64,000 nt of DNA from Hyphomonas neptunium ATCC 15444 (lineage in GTDB: Bacteria > Pseudomonadota > Alphaproteobacteria > Caulobacterales > Hyphomonadaceae): assembly GCF_000013025.1 (NCBI RefSeq), contig NC_008358.1, positions 3,224,001 through 3,288,000 of the forward strand, written 5' to 3'. The translations under genes and the position numbers were made by a program. The notes beneath the pieces are model-generated. The model was not told where the DNA came from and did not search any database. It saw nothing but the letters and a program-made list of their open reading frames with translations. Shown in pieces: positions 8,067 to 17,970 of this stretch; the first letter of the stretch is position 1, and each line of letters opens with the position of its first letter.

Positions 8067-9335
8067 ATGGGACGCCTGATCGCCATCATCGCACCAATTG
8101 CCATCCTTCTTGTTCTTGGCGTTGGAGGGGTCATTGCCGTCACGGCCATGAAGCCTGAGCCGCAGAAGAATGACGAGCCGCAGGCCGGCCTCAATGTCTT
8201 TGCCGAACAGGTGAAGTCCGGCTCGCTGACGATCACCGTGGAAGCGCAGGGCGAAGTCAGCCCGAAGCGCGAGATCATCGTCGCGCCGCAGATTGCCGGA
8301 CGTGTCTCCTATGTGTCGCCAGACTTCATCGATGGTGGCTTCATCCGGCGCGGCCAGGTGCTCGTGCGGGTGGAAGCGGCCGATTCCGAACTGGGCGTCG
8401 TGCGCGCCCGGTCGATCGTTGCCACGGCTGAACAGGCCCTCGCCCGCGAGATTGCGGAGGCCGAGCTTGCCCAGCAGGATCTCGAAAACCTGGGCCTGAC
8501 AGACGCCTCACCGCTGGCCCGCCGCGAGCCTCAGCTCGCCGAAGCCCGCGCCGCCCTTGAATCTGCCAAAGCCCAGCTTTCCGAAGCAGAGCTGAGCCTC
8601 AGCCGCACGGCCATCATCGCGCCGTTTGACGGCCGCGTGCGCGAACGTTCTGCCGACATCGGCCAGTTCGTGTCGCCCGGCCAGTCGCTCGGCAATATCT
8701 TCGCCACTGACGTCGTCGAAGTCGCCCTCCCCCTGAAGGACGCCGACCTTGGCCAGCTCGGCCTGCCAATCGCCTTCTCTTCTTCGGCAGACGAACCCGG
8801 CCCCAAGGTCGAGTTTTCAGCGGTCGTGGGTGGCAAGCCACGCACATGGGTCGGGGAAGTCGTGCGCACCGGCGCGGCCATCAACTCGCAGACACGTCAG
8901 ATCAACGTATTCGCCGAACTCAAAGATCCCTTCGGGACCGGCGCCGATGACGGCGCGCCAATGGCGCCCGGCCTCTTCGTCACCGCGCGGATCGAAGGCG
9001 AGACGCTGGACAACGTCCTGATTGCGCCGCGCGCGGCCCTGCGGGGGGATGACCGCCTCTTCATTGGCGATCCGAAAGAGGGCAAGCTCTCCATACGGAC
9101 CGTCGATGTCGCCTATTCCGATCGCGACGGCGCCTATCTCCGCTCCGGTGTTGCGCCGGGCGAACTGGCGATCACCAGCCCGATCCAGGCCGCGTTCGAC
9201 GGGATGAGCATCACCGTCCTGGAACGCCAGCCCGACGGCACCGTCAAGATCCATGGCGAGAAGAAAACCCCGAAAGACGCCGAAGCCATCGCAGACGCCG
9301 CCGCAAGTGAAGGCGGCGAAGGGAGCGCTCAATGA
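8067..9335 (+). CDS. RND efflux periplasmic adaptor (membrane fusion protein)
   Basis: A 422-residue HlyD/AcrA-type adaptor. One N-terminal membrane helix (LIAIIAPIAILLVLGVGGVIAV) anchors it to the inner membrane. The lipoyl half-domains (EAQGEVSPKREIIVAPQIAG) flank an alpha-helical hairpin at about 110-180 rich in Ala/Glu, and beta-barrel and membrane-proximal domains follow. It bridges pump and outer-membrane duct. Its stop overlaps the pump start by four bases, so the two are translationally coupled. The C-terminal tail is Lys/Glu/Ala rich and probably disordered. Confidence 0.93.
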   Translation: MGRLIAIIAPIAILLVLGVGGVIAVTAMKPEPQKNDEPQAGLNVFAEQVKSGSLTITVEAQGEVSPKREIIVAPQIAGRVSYVSPDFIDGGFIRRGQVLVRVEAADSELGVVRARSIVATAEQALAREIAEAELAQQDLENLGLTDASPLARREPQLAEARAALESAKAQLSEAELSLSRTAIIAPFDGRVRERSADIGQFVSPGQSLGNIFATDVVEVALPLKDADLGQLGLPIAFSSSADEPGPKVEFSAVVGGKPRTWVGEVVRTGAAINSQTRQINVFAELKDPFGTGADDGAPMAPGLFVTARIEGETLDNVLIAPRAALRGDDRLFIGDPKEGKLSIRTVDVAYSDRDGAYLRSGVAPGELAITSPIQAAFDGMSITVLERQPDGTVKIHGEKKTPKDAEAIADAAASEGGEGSAQ

Positions 9336-12300
9336 ACGGTCTGGTCGCCTGGTTTACCCGTAACGCGGTCGCCGCCAACCTCCTGATGATCATCGCCTTC
9401 GCGGGCGGTGTCTTCGGGTACAGCGCGATGGAACGGGAAATGTTTCCGGTCGTGAAGGTATCGGGCGCCTCTGTTTCGGTGGCCTGGAACGGCGCTTCCC
9501 CGCGCGACATTGAAGAACAGATCGTCGCCCGCATCGAGGAAGCCGTCGCCAGCATCAACGGGCTGGACCGGATCACCTCCATCGCCACCGAAGGCTCCGG
9601 CGTGGTCAACATCCGCGGCCGGGATGACATCGACATGGATGTCTTCCTCGACGAGATCAAAATCCGCGTCGACCAGATCAATAACCTTCCGCAGGCGGCC
9701 TATCGCCCGCAGGTCACACGCTGGGAACAGCGCAACTGGTTCATGGGCATGGTCGTTCACGGCGATGTTGACCAGAAGACCCTGCGCCGCATCGGCAAGA
9801 AGGTCCGCGACGACATTGCCCGCCTGCCGGGCGGCGAACTTGCCGTCATGCAGGGCACGATGGATGAGCAGGTCAGCATCGAAGTCTCCGAAGAAGCCCT
9901 GCGCCGCTTCGGCCTTACCCTGAACGACGTTGCAACCGCCGTGCGCGGCACCTCGCTCAACTCCTCGGGCGGGCGCATCGAATCCCCCGTCGGTGACGTC
10001 TCGCTCATGTCCCGCAACATCGCCGATTCTGCCGAGCAGTTCGGCGACATCATCATCCGCCAGACCAGCGGCGCGGGCACCGTCCGCGTCAGCGATGTGG
10101 CGACCGTGATTGACGGCCTCGTCAGCGACAAGCTCAGCACGACCTTCAACGGGCGCAACACCATCTTCGTGATGACGCCCGAACCCGACAAGATGGACAT
10201 CCCCACTTATGCGGCGGGGTTCCGCGACTATATCGAGCGGGCAAACGATCCCTCCACCGGCATCCTGCCCGAAGGCATGAAGATCGACATCCTCTGGGAC
10301 GATTCCAAAACCTTCAATGCCCGGATGGAACTGATCACCAGCTCTGCCCTTCAGGGCGCATTGCTGGTGATGCTCGTCCTCGTGCTGTTCCTTCGCCCTG
10401 TCGTGGCCATGTGGGTGACCGTCGGCATCGTGACCGCATTTGCGGGCGCCGTGATGCTGATGCCCTTCTTCGGGGTGTCCTGGAATATTCTGTCCACCTT
10501 TGCGGTGCTGCTGGTGATCGGGGTTATCGTGGACGATGCCATCGTCGTCGGCGAGAACATTCACAAGGAAGTGGAAAGTGGACGAAGCGAAGGCCTGAAC
10601 GCCGCCATCATCGGCACGCAGCAGGTAATGAAGCCGGTGATCTTCGGCGTACTGACGACCATCATCGCCTTCCTGCCCTGGGCCTTCATCACCGGCCCGA
10701 CGCGGATGTTCACCCAGCAGATCAGCTTTGTGGTGGTCGCCGCCCTCACCTTCTCGATCATCGAGAGTATGCTCATCCTGCCCAACCACCTGTCTCACAT
10801 GAAGAAACAGGAATTTGGCGGGCGCACTGGCCGCTTCATGGTGATCCAGCGTCGCATTGCCGACAGCATGCTGTGGTTTGCAAACCACATTTACAAACCT
10901 GTCCTCGAACAGGCGATCCGCTTCCGCTATGCGACGGTAGCGTTCTTCTTCTCCCTCTTTGCTATTGCCGTCACGATGCAGTCGACGGGCATTGTCCCGT
11001 TCCAGTTCATGCCGGAAATCGAAGCCGATCTCATTCAGGTCAACATCGAGATGCCGGACGGCACGCCGTATGAGCGCCTGCTCCAGGTCCGCGACCAGCT
11101 CCAGAACGGTGTGGATCTCGCCAAGGAGGAACTGTCCAAAGAGTATCCCGATGTGGAGAATGGGCTCATCCGTGACGCGTCGCTGATCGCAGCCGGACGT
11201 GAGGTCCAGGCCTTCATCGGTCTTGTGCCGCCCGAGGAACGGCCCGAAACCGTGCGCTCCAAGGACATCGCCGAAAAGCTGCGCGCCACAACCGGTGAAA
11301 TCCAGGACGCCGAGACAATCGAATTTGCCTTCACCTTCAACGAGGCCGATACCGGCGTGCAGTTTGCGCTGAGCCACCCGGATCTCGAACGCCTGCGGGA
11401 CGCAGCCGATTTCCTGAAGGCGCATCTGACAACCTATTCGGAAGCCTATGACATTTCCGACAACCTTTCCTCATCGGCTGAGGAAATCCGCGTCACGCTG
11501 AAACCCGGCGCCGAAACGCTGGGCATTTCTCTCAGCGATGTATCGAGCCAGGTTGCGCAGGCCTATTACGGCATCGAAGCCCAGCGCAATCCGCGCGACG
11601 GCGAAGATGTCCGGGTCATGGTCCGCTTTCCGGAAGCGGCGCGGGAAGATCTCGACAGCCTTGAGACGCTGCGCGTGCGCACGCCTGATGGCCGCGAAAT
11701 CCCGATCACCCAGGTTGCCGAGTTTGAATTTGCCCCCGGCATCAACCGCATTATCCGGCGCAACCGGATGCGCTCGGTGACCGTATCGGCCGAGATCTTC
11801 GGCGAGGGCGGCCGTGGACGGATCATGGGCGCCATGGAAGAAGAATTCTGGCCTTCTTTCCGCCAGCAGTTTCCCGATGTGATCCGGGGCGAGGCCGGCG
11901 GCTTTGAAGAAGAACAGCGTTTTTTTGCAGAGATTGGCCGGTTGCTGCTCATCGGCATCGGGGCAATGTATATGCTTCTCGCCGTGGCATTCCGCTCGTA
12001 TTCCCAGCCTCTGCTCTTGATGATGGCCCTGCCCTTCGCCTATTGCGGCGCCATCTTCGGCCTTGCAATCAGCGGCGTGCCGATGGCGATGTTCGCCTTC
12101 TTCGGTATCGCAGCGGCAGCCGGCGTCGTCATCAACGACAACCTCGTGCTGATCGATTACGTGAACCGCAGACGCGATGAAGGCGCCGGCGCCGTGCAGG
12201 CGCTGGTAGATGCAGGTGTATCCCGCTTCCGCCCGATCCTGCTTACCTCCGTCACCACCTTCGTCGGCATCCTGCCGCTGATGGCCGAGCGCTCCGTGCA

Positions 12301-12553
12301 GGCACAGTTCCTTCAGCCTATGATCGTCTCGCTGGGTTACGCAGTAGCCTTCGCCCTGTTCGTATCCCTGCTGATGGTCCCGGCGCTTTACGCTGCCGGC
12401 GTGGAAGTCGGCCGTATCTTCCGCTGGACCTGGGGCGGCAAACCTTATCGCCAGATTGGCGAAGGCTATACCGGTCATGTAACCCTTGATGAGGAAGCCC
12501 TCATGGGCACAAGTCAGGGCGGACACACAGGACCCGCGCAGCCCGCAGAATAA
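9332..12553 (+). CDS. RND efflux pump, AcrB/HAE1-like permease
   Basis: A 1,073-residue resistance-nodulation-division transporter of normal family length, with 12 expected membrane helices and two large periplasmic loops. Helix 4 carries the proton-relay pair in GVIVDDAIVVGENIHKEVESG; helix 10 has VVINDNLVLIDYVNRRRDEG. The start is MNGLVAWFTRNAVAANLLMI, usual for this group. Together with the two upstream genes it makes a complete tripartite pump; the substrate (drug, detergent, metal or endogenous metabolite) cannot be told. Long open frames on the opposite strand here are codon-bias shadows. Confidence 0.95.
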   Translation: MNGLVAWFTRNAVAANLLMIIAFAGGVFGYSAMEREMFPVVKVSGASVSVAWNGASPRDIEEQIVARIEEAVASINGLDRITSIATEGSGVVNIRGRDDIDMDVFLDEIKIRVDQINNLPQAAYRPQVTRWEQRNWFMGMVVHGDVDQKTLRRIGKKVRDDIARLPGGELAVMQGTMDEQVSIEVSEEALRRFGLTLNDVATAVRGTSLNSSGGRIESPVGDVSLMSRNIADSAEQFGDIIIRQTSGAGTVRVSDVATVIDGLVSDKLSTTFNGRNTIFVMTPEPDKMDIPTYAAGFRDYIERANDPSTGILPEGMKIDILWDDSKTFNARMELITSSALQGALLVMLVLVLFLRPVVAMWVTVGIVTAFAGAVMLMPFFGVSWNILSTFAVLLVIGVIVDDAIVVGENIHKEVESGRSEGLNAAIIGTQQVMKPVIFGVLTTIIAFLPWAFITGPTRMFTQQISFVVVAALTFSIIESMLILPNHLSHMKKQEFGGRTGRFMVIQRRIADSMLWFANHIYKPVLEQAIRFRYATVAFFFSLFAIAVTMQSTGIVPFQFMPEIEADLIQVNIEMPDGTPYERLLQVRDQLQNGVDLAKEELSKEYPDVENGLIRDASLIAAGREVQAFIGLVPPEERPETVRSKDIAEKLRATTGEIQDAETIEFAFTFNEADTGVQFALSHPDLERLRDAADFLKAHLTTYSEAYDISDNLSSSAEEIRVTLKPGAETLGISLSDVSSQVAQAYYGIEAQRNPRDGEDVRVMVRFPEAAREDLDSLETLRVRTPDGREIPITQVAEFEFAPGINRIIRRNRMRSVTVSAEIFGEGGRGRIMGAMEEEFWPSFRQQFPDVIRGEAGGFEEEQRFFAEIGRLLLIGIGAMYMLLAVAFRSYSQPLLLMMALPFAYCGAIFGLAISGVPMAMFAFFGIAAAAGVVINDNLVLIDYVNRRRDEGAGAVQALVDAGVSRFRPILLTSVTTFVGILPLMAERSVQAQFLQPMIVSLGYAVAFALFVSLLMVPALYAAGVEVGRIFRWTWGGKPYRQIGEGYTGHVTLDEEALMGTSQGGHTGPAQPAE

Positions 12554-12638
12554 CGCGGCGCGCACAAGTTTATCGTCACCCTATGGCCGGATGCTTCGGC
12601 CCATAGGCAAATTTTGCGAACAGTCGGAGGACCGGAAT

Positions 12639-14861
12639 ATGAAACGTTTGCTCCTTGGCGTAGCGTTGATCGCGCTTGCTACTGCCTGTGCAACAGCGCC
12701 GGAGGGCGCACCTGCTGCAGATCTTAGTGCAAATGCTGAAGAAGCGGCCGAAACGCCAGCTACAGAGGCCGCCCCGGATAAATATCCGACCCCGGAAGGT
12801 CTTGTTCTCTCAGCGCCCGACACCTGGGGCGATTGGGGCATTGACACAACGGCCTTTAAGGCAAGCGTTCGTCCGGGCGACGATTTCAACACGTATGTAA
12901 ACGGCACCTGGATCGATACGATCCAAATTCCGGCCGATCGCTCGCGCTATGGCAACTTCGATCTGCTGCGGGAAAAATCCGAACAGCGCGTGCGCTTGAT
13001 CATTGAAGACCTCGCCAGAGAGGAACCCGCAATCGAAACGGCGGAGGGCAAGATCGGCGCCTATTACGCCGCCTATCTGGATATGGACACGATCAACGCC
13101 GCTGGCCTTGCTCCGGCAGAGCCGTATTTCAATCAGATCGATGCCGCCGCCGGGATTGACGACATCGCGCGGCTGACCGCGACGGTTGGGTTTGCCTCCC
13201 CCTTCAGCGGCTTTGTCTTCGTCGATGACAAAGACCCTGAAACCTATATCTTCCAGATGGGATTGGCCGGGCTCGGTCTGCCTGACCGGGACTATTACCT
13301 GAAAGACGATGCGAAGTCGGTTGAGCATCGCGCGAAATATGTTGAGCTTCTGACCACCCTGCTGGGCAAGGCCGGATATGCAGATCCCGCCGCAGCGGCG
13401 GCCGGCGTTATGGCATTTGAAACAGAAATGGCCAGGGCCCATTGGGACCTTGCCCTCTCCCGGAACCCGGAGATCACCTATAACAAGCTCTCGCGCGAAG
13501 AGTTCGACGTGCTGGCGGGCGAATTTCCCGCGTCCCTTGCGCTCGAAACACTCGGCGTCGGAGATGAAACCCATTTCCTTGTGGCGCAGATTCCTCCGAC
13601 TACGGAAGAACTGGCAGCAGCCGGAATTTCAGACGAAGACGCCATGAAGCTTGGCGGCGGTTTCCCGGCCATGTTCCAGATCGCCAGCGAAACGCCGCTC
13701 GATACCTGGAAGGCCTACCTCAAGGCCCATTTCCTGATCGATCATTCTGACGTTCTGCCTGACGAGATCGACCGTGAGGTTTTCGCTTTCTACGGCACAA
13801 CGTTGCGCGGCCAGCCTCAACAGCGCGAACGCTGGAAGCGGGCCGTCTCCTCGACAGAGAATGTGCTGGGAGAGGCCATCGGCCAAGTTTTTGTCGAGCG
13901 GTATTTCCCCCCGGAAAACAAGGCCGCGATGGACGACCTCGTCGCCAACCTTCGCAAGGCAATGGCCGCCAATCTCGAAGAACTCACCTGGATGAGTGAC
14001 ACCACCAAGGTGAAAGCCGAGGAGAAGCTGGACAGCTTTAATCCGAAAATTGGCTATCCGGAGAAGTTCGAGACGTATGACACACTTGTCGTCGGCCCCA
14101 ATGCGCTCGAAAATTCCATGGCCGCCGCGAAATGGGCGCTGGAAGACAATCTCTCCGATCTCGGATCAACCGTCGACAAGTCGAAGTGGTTCATGACCCC
14201 GCAGACCGTCAACGCCTACTACAATCCGAGCTTCAACGAGATCGTCTTCCCGGCAGCGATCCTGCAGCCCCCCTTCTTCAATCTGTCGGCTGACCCGGCC
14301 GTGAACTATGGCGCGATCGGCGGCGTTATCGGGCACGAGATGGGGCATGGCTTTGATGACCAGGGCGCCAAGTCCAATGCCACTGGCGCCTTGAGCAACT
14401 GGTGGACTGCGGAAGACCAGGCCGCTTTCCGTGAACTTGGCGACGCGCTCGTGGCTCAATACAACAGCTACTGTCCGCTCGACGACGGCACGACCTGCAT
14501 CAATGGCCGCCTGACCCTGGGCGAAAACATCGGAGACCTCGGCGGCCTGTCGATGGCTTACCGTGCCTACCAGCTCAGCCTGGACACCAATGGTGACGGC
14601 GCGATCAGTGAAACCGAGCAGGCCCCCGTCATCGATGGCCTGACAGGCGACCAGCGCTTCTTCCTCGGCTGGGCGCAGGTCTGGCGCGCAAATTACCGCG
14701 ATGAAGCCCAGCGCCAGCAGATACTGACCGACCCCCACTCCCCCTCAAGCTACCGGGTCAACGGCGTGGTTCGTAACCTTGACGCATGGTATTCAGCCTT
14801 CGGTGTAACCGAAGACGATGCGCTCTACCTCCCGCCGGAAGACCGGGTCCGGATCTGGTAA
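12639..14861 (+). CDS. M13 family (neprilysin-like) zinc metallopeptidase lipoprotein
   Basis: A 740-residue M13 endopeptidase. The zinc site is complete: GHEMGHGFDDQGAK (HExxH, near residues 565-569) and ENIGDLGG (ExxxD, third ligand). Family motifs NAYYNPSFNEIVFPAAILQPPFF and the C-terminal VRNLDAWYSAFGV are present. The signal MKRLLLGVALIALATACAT predicts a lipoprotein, so it works in the periplasm or on the outer membrane. The start at 12639 follows CGGAGGACC; the open frame runs further back to 12486 inside the pump gene. It lies 85 bases after the efflux operon and may share its transcript. Confidence 0.95.
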   Translation: MKRLLLGVALIALATACATAPEGAPAADLSANAEEAAETPATEAAPDKYPTPEGLVLSAPDTWGDWGIDTTAFKASVRPGDDFNTYVNGTWIDTIQIPADRSRYGNFDLLREKSEQRVRLIIEDLAREEPAIETAEGKIGAYYAAYLDMDTINAAGLAPAEPYFNQIDAAAGIDDIARLTATVGFASPFSGFVFVDDKDPETYIFQMGLAGLGLPDRDYYLKDDAKSVEHRAKYVELLTTLLGKAGYADPAAAAAGVMAFETEMARAHWDLALSRNPEITYNKLSREEFDVLAGEFPASLALETLGVGDETHFLVAQIPPTTEELAAAGISDEDAMKLGGGFPAMFQIASETPLDTWKAYLKAHFLIDHSDVLPDEIDREVFAFYGTTLRGQPQQRERWKRAVSSTENVLGEAIGQVFVERYFPPENKAAMDDLVANLRKAMAANLEELTWMSDTTKVKAEEKLDSFNPKIGYPEKFETYDTLVVGPNALENSMAAAKWALEDNLSDLGSTVDKSKWFMTPQTVNAYYNPSFNEIVFPAAILQPPFFNLSADPAVNYGAIGGVIGHEMGHGFDDQGAKSNATGALSNWWTAEDQAAFRELGDALVAQYNSYCPLDDGTTCINGRLTLGENIGDLGGLSMAYRAYQLSLDTNGDGAISETEQAPVIDGLTGDQRFFLGWAQVWRANYRDEAQRQQILTDPHSPSSYRVNGVVRNLDAWYSAFGVTEDDALYLPPEDRVRIW

Positions 14862-14885
14862 AAGCTCGAACCTGCTGCACTTTCA

Positions 14886-14926
14886 GGGGTTGACCGGGAA
14901 ATTCGACACGTCCGGTCAACCACCCC
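14886..14926. terminator. stem-loop after M13 peptidase gene
   Basis: GGTTGACCGG (14888-14897) pairs with CCGGTCAACC (14912-14921), a perfect 10-bp stem, and flanking GGGG/CCCC can extend it. There is no T-run, so it may be an atypical terminator or mRNA-stabilising hairpin. It lies just before the PilZ gene. Confidence 0.4.
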
Positions 14927-14995
14927 TTAACCCCAAAAACCCTAAATGGGAGCAATCGGATTCAAGTCCGGCACGATTCTTGCTCCTGGTAGGAT

Positions 14996-15325
14996 ATGGC
15001 AATTCTGAAACGCATCTTCGGCAACCACAAGGCCGGGACGGTTGATCCGTCCCGCATTGCGCGCGCGACGACGTCTCAGACGGGCGAAGACTATGCGCGC
15101 CCCGTCCGCGCCCAGGTGTACCGTGAAGCCACGATCACGCTTGAATCCGGCTACAGCCGCAAAGGCATCGTGCTCGATTACACCGACACCGGTCTGCGCA
15201 TCCGCTTTCCGACCAATGAGTCCCTGCCCCGCTACCTTACGGTAAATGCGCGGTCTGTCGGAATTTCCGGCCGCGCCCAGGTCGTCTGGCAGAAGGGCTC
15301 CGAAATCGGCCTCAAGCTGGTCTGA
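14996..15325 (+). CDS. PilZ-like domain protein
   Basis: A 109-residue protein. Residues about 38-108 resemble a PilZ beta-barrel: an arginine-containing lead (YARPVRAQVYREATITLE), then GIVLDYTDTGLRIRFP in place of the usual D/N-x-S-x-x-G motif, and a final AQVVWQKGSEIGLKLV. The classical RxxxR c-di-GMP motif is only partly recognisable, so binding of c-di-GMP is uncertain. Small single-domain PilZ proteins are common in Caulobacterales. The start is preceded by GGTAGGAT. It stands alone between a hairpin and the glutathione peroxidase gene. Confidence 0.65.
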   Translation: MAILKRIFGNHKAGTVDPSRIARATTSQTGEDYARPVRAQVYREATITLESGYSRKGIVLDYTDTGLRIRFPTNESLPRYLTVNARSVGISGRAQVVWQKGSEIGLKLV

Positions 15326-15430
15326 TCCGGGGCACCCGCGCCAACCTCACAAGCATTTCATATTTGTCAGGGATGACGCGCCCCCGCTGCGCTTATAGTC
15401 TGTTGTGGAAATGCCACAGGAGACGCGCTG

Positions 15431-16036
15431 ATGCGCCTTGCGATCCTTGCCCTTGCCGCCCCCTTTCTGGCGGCCGCCTGCGCTGAGGCAACGGCCGGCC
15501 AGCCCACGGCCAACGCCCCTGCTGCTCCAACAGAATTCCAGGCCGAGGAGCCCGCGCCCGCCATGTCCGCCACCCAGTTCACCAGCATCACCGGCCAGCC
15601 GCTCGACCTCACCGCCCTCGGCGCGAAGGCCATCCTGGTGGTAAACACCGCCTCGCGGTGCGGGTACACGCCCCAATATGCCGGCCTCCAGAAACTCTAC
15701 GAAGCCAACAAGGCGGACGGCCTGGTGATCGTCGGCGTCCCGTCCAATGATTTTGGCGGACAGGAGCCAGGCACCGAAGAGGACGTCAAATCCTTCTGCG
15801 AGATCAATTACGGCGTCACCTTCCCGCTGACGAAGAAGTACGCCGTCACAGGCGCGTCGCAGCACCCCTTCTATACCGGCGCCATCAAGACGCTGGGCGA
15901 TCCCGCCCTGCCGAAATGGAACTTCCACAAAATCCTCGTCAGCGCAGATGGCACGCCGCTCAAGGCCTATGCGTCTTCGGTAAAGCCCGATGACTCCGGC
16001 CTCGCCGCCGACATCGAAGCAGCGCTCGGCATCTGA
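15431..16036 (+). CDS. glutathione peroxidase, lipoprotein form
   Basis: A 201-residue thiol peroxidase of the glutathione peroxidase family, cysteine type. The peroxidatic Cys is in NTASRCGYTPQYAGLQ; FGGQEPGTEEDVKSFC and KWNFHKILV complete the conserved Cys, Gln and Trp set. An N-terminal lipoprotein signal (MRLAILALAAPFLAAACAE) is followed by an Ala/Pro linker to about residue 45, so the enzyme is probably anchored in the periplasm rather than cytoplasmic as usual. The bacterial Cys forms normally use thioredoxin. A GGAGACGCGCTG ribosome site precedes the ATG. Confidence 0.93.
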   Translation: MRLAILALAAPFLAAACAEATAGQPTANAPAAPTEFQAEEPAPAMSATQFTSITGQPLDLTALGAKAILVVNTASRCGYTPQYAGLQKLYEANKADGLVIVGVPSNDFGGQEPGTEEDVKSFCEINYGVTFPLTKKYAVTGASQHPFYTGAIKTLGDPALPKWNFHKILVSADGTPLKAYASSVKPDDSGLAADIEAALGI

Positions 16037-16138
16037 TAAGGTCAGGCTTGCCCGCCGCCCGGCCTTGACGAAGCGGCATGTCCGGCGCCTATTCTCCCGC
16101 GCTGCACAAGAACGCAAAGTCAGGAAGGAAATAGCCCC

Positions 16139-17320
16139 ATGTCAGAGAAAGATCCGGTCGTCATCGTAGGTATGGCCCGCACCCCCATGGGCGGCCTGCT
16201 CGGCGAACTCTCCAGCTTCTCGGCCAATGAGCTTGGCGCCCATGTTGTCAAAGCCGCCGCCGCTGAAGCAAAGCTCGGCGCTGCGGAAGTCGATGAAGTC
16301 ATCATGGGCAACTGCCTGCCCGCTGGCCAGGGCCAGGCGCCTGCCCGCCAGGCGGCCATCAAATCCGGTCTCGACAAGAACACCGAAGCCACCACCATCA
16401 ACAAGATGTGCGGCTCGGGCATGGAAGCCGTCATCATGGGCCGCAACGCCCTGCTCGCCGGTGAAGCCACCGTCATTGTTGCGGGCGGCATGGAATCCAT
16501 GACCAACGCGCCCCACCTCATCACCCTACGCCAGGGCCATAAATACGGCGCGGCGTTCGCGCGCGACCATATGGCCACCGATGGCCTCGAAGACGCGTAT
16601 GAAGGCGGCCCGATGGGCAACTTTGCCGACATGATCGCCCGCGAGTACCAGTTCACCCGCGAGCAGCAGGATGCCTACGCCCTCGAAACCCTGCGCCGCG
16701 CGCAGGACGCCACCAAGAACGGCAAGTTCAAGCGCGAAATCGCTCCGCTCACGGTAAAGACCCGCAAGGGCGAAACCGTCGTCGATACCGACCAGCTGCC
16801 CCGCGAAGCGATGCCGGACAAGATCCCGACCCTGAAACCTGCCTTCAACAAGGATGGCACGGTAACCGCCGCCAACGCCTCGGCGATTTCCGATGGCGCC
16901 GCAGCCCTCGTGCTGATGCGCGAGTCCGAAGCCAAGAAGCGCGGCCTCACGCCGATTGCGAAAATCGTCTCGGCCTCCAGCCACGCGCAGGAGCCGGCCT
17001 ACTTCACCACCGCCCCCGTCCCCGCCATGCAGAAGGCCCTCAAGAAAGCCGGCTGGAAAGCAGAGGATGTCGACCTGTGGGAAGTCAACGAAGCCTTCGC
17101 CGTGGTCCCCATGATCGCGATGAAAGAACTCGGCATCAGCCATGACAAGCTGAACGTGAACGGCGGCGCCTGCGCCATGGGCCACCCGATCGGCGCGTCC
17201 GGGGCCCGCGTGCTCATCACCCTTCTGGCGGCGATGGAAGATCGCGGCCTCAAGAAGGGCATGGCCTCCCTCTGCATCGGCGGCGGCGAAGGTATCGCCA
17301 TGGCTGTCGAGCGCGTCTAA
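16139..17320 (+). CDS. acetyl-CoA acetyltransferase (thiolase)
   Basis: A 393-residue thiolase of normal length. The acyl-accepting Cys is in NKMCGSGMEAV; the histidine is in WEVNEAFAVV and GGACAMGHPIGASGARV; the second Cys is in SLCIGGGEGIAM. It carries out reversible condensation or thiolytic cleavage of 3-oxoacyl-CoA, likely acetoacetyl-CoA. A strong ribosome site (AGGAAGGAAATAG) precedes the start. No phaB or other beta-oxidation gene is adjacent, so the physiological direction (PHB, leucine or fatty-acid metabolism) is not shown by context. Confidence 0.95.
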   Translation: MSEKDPVVIVGMARTPMGGLLGELSSFSANELGAHVVKAAAAEAKLGAAEVDEVIMGNCLPAGQGQAPARQAAIKSGLDKNTEATTINKMCGSGMEAVIMGRNALLAGEATVIVAGGMESMTNAPHLITLRQGHKYGAAFARDHMATDGLEDAYEGGPMGNFADMIAREYQFTREQQDAYALETLRRAQDATKNGKFKREIAPLTVKTRKGETVVDTDQLPREAMPDKIPTLKPAFNKDGTVTAANASAISDGAAALVLMRESEAKKRGLTPIAKIVSASSHAQEPAYFTTAPVPAMQKALKKAGWKAEDVDLWEVNEAFAVVPMIAMKELGISHDKLNVNGGACAMGHPIGASGARVLITLLAAMEDRGLKKGMASLCIGGGEGIAMAVERV

Positions 17321-17328
17321 GCCGCGCC

Positions 17329-17952
17329 ATGCCGCTCCAGAACAGGGCTGACCCGCTGGGACTGCTGCACGCAGTTCCGCAGCGGGGCACCCTGATGGGC
17401 AATCGGGGCGGCTGCTTTCACAGAGACGACCAGACCCTGAAAGCCCGGCAATGGTCCAGCCAGCGCTGGATCACCTGTCGGCTTGCCTTCAAGAACCGGC
17501 GCCGCCCGCTGATGCGGCCCGGCCATTATACGGAAATCTTCTTTCTGGATGAGGCGACCGCCCTGGCGGGTGGCCATCGCCCATGCTTCGAATGCCGCCG
17601 CGAAGAGGCCGTTGCCTTTCGGGAAGCCCTCATCCGTGCCGGGCGGTTTGTGCGGGGCGCGCCGATCGGCGAGGCCGATCAACGTGCCGCAGGGGAAATT
17701 CAGGATGTTCTGGCAGGCAGGGCAAAGCGGGTCATGGTGACGCCCGCCACCCTCCCTGACGGCGCCATGTATGGCGCGGAGGGGGCGGCCTGGCTTGTTT
17801 ACCGGCGCTGCGCCCACGCCTGGTCCTTCAGCGGCTATGGCCCCGGCATGCCCCTGCATCAGGCAGGGATGAGGTTAACACCAGAAATCAGCTGCGCCGC
17901 ATTAGATTCCGGCTATCAAGCTGCGCTGCATACCTCTATCGGTAGTGCGTGA
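17329..17952 (+). CDS. conserved hypothetical protein
   Basis: A 207-residue cytoplasmic protein of a conserved family without an assigned function. Visible features are the start MPLQNRADPLG, GNRGGCFHRDDQTLK, an aromatic GHYTEIFFLDEATAL, and HRPCFECRREEA, whose CxxC could bind metal. I know the N-terminal pattern from uncharacterised alphaproteobacterial proteins. It begins 8 bases after the thiolase stop and so is probably cotranscribed, and is followed 18 bases later by a DUF2332 gene. Confidence 0.8.
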   Translation: MPLQNRADPLGLLHAVPQRGTLMGNRGGCFHRDDQTLKARQWSSQRWITCRLAFKNRRRPLMRPGHYTEIFFLDEATALAGGHRPCFECRREEAVAFREALIRAGRFVRGAPIGEADQRAAGEIQDVLAGRAKRVMVTPATLPDGAMYGAEGAAWLVYRRCAHAWSFSGYGPGMPLHQAGMRLTPEISCAALDSGYQAALHTSIGSA

Positions 17953-17970
17953 GCTAAGGGGCACAACCGA

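Noticed and set aside
9329..11425. Long open frame on the minus strand opposite the RND pump
   Set aside because: Its translation is His/Gly/Asp rich with no family motif, and the plus strand holds an unmistakable pump gene; a shadow of GC-rich codon bias.
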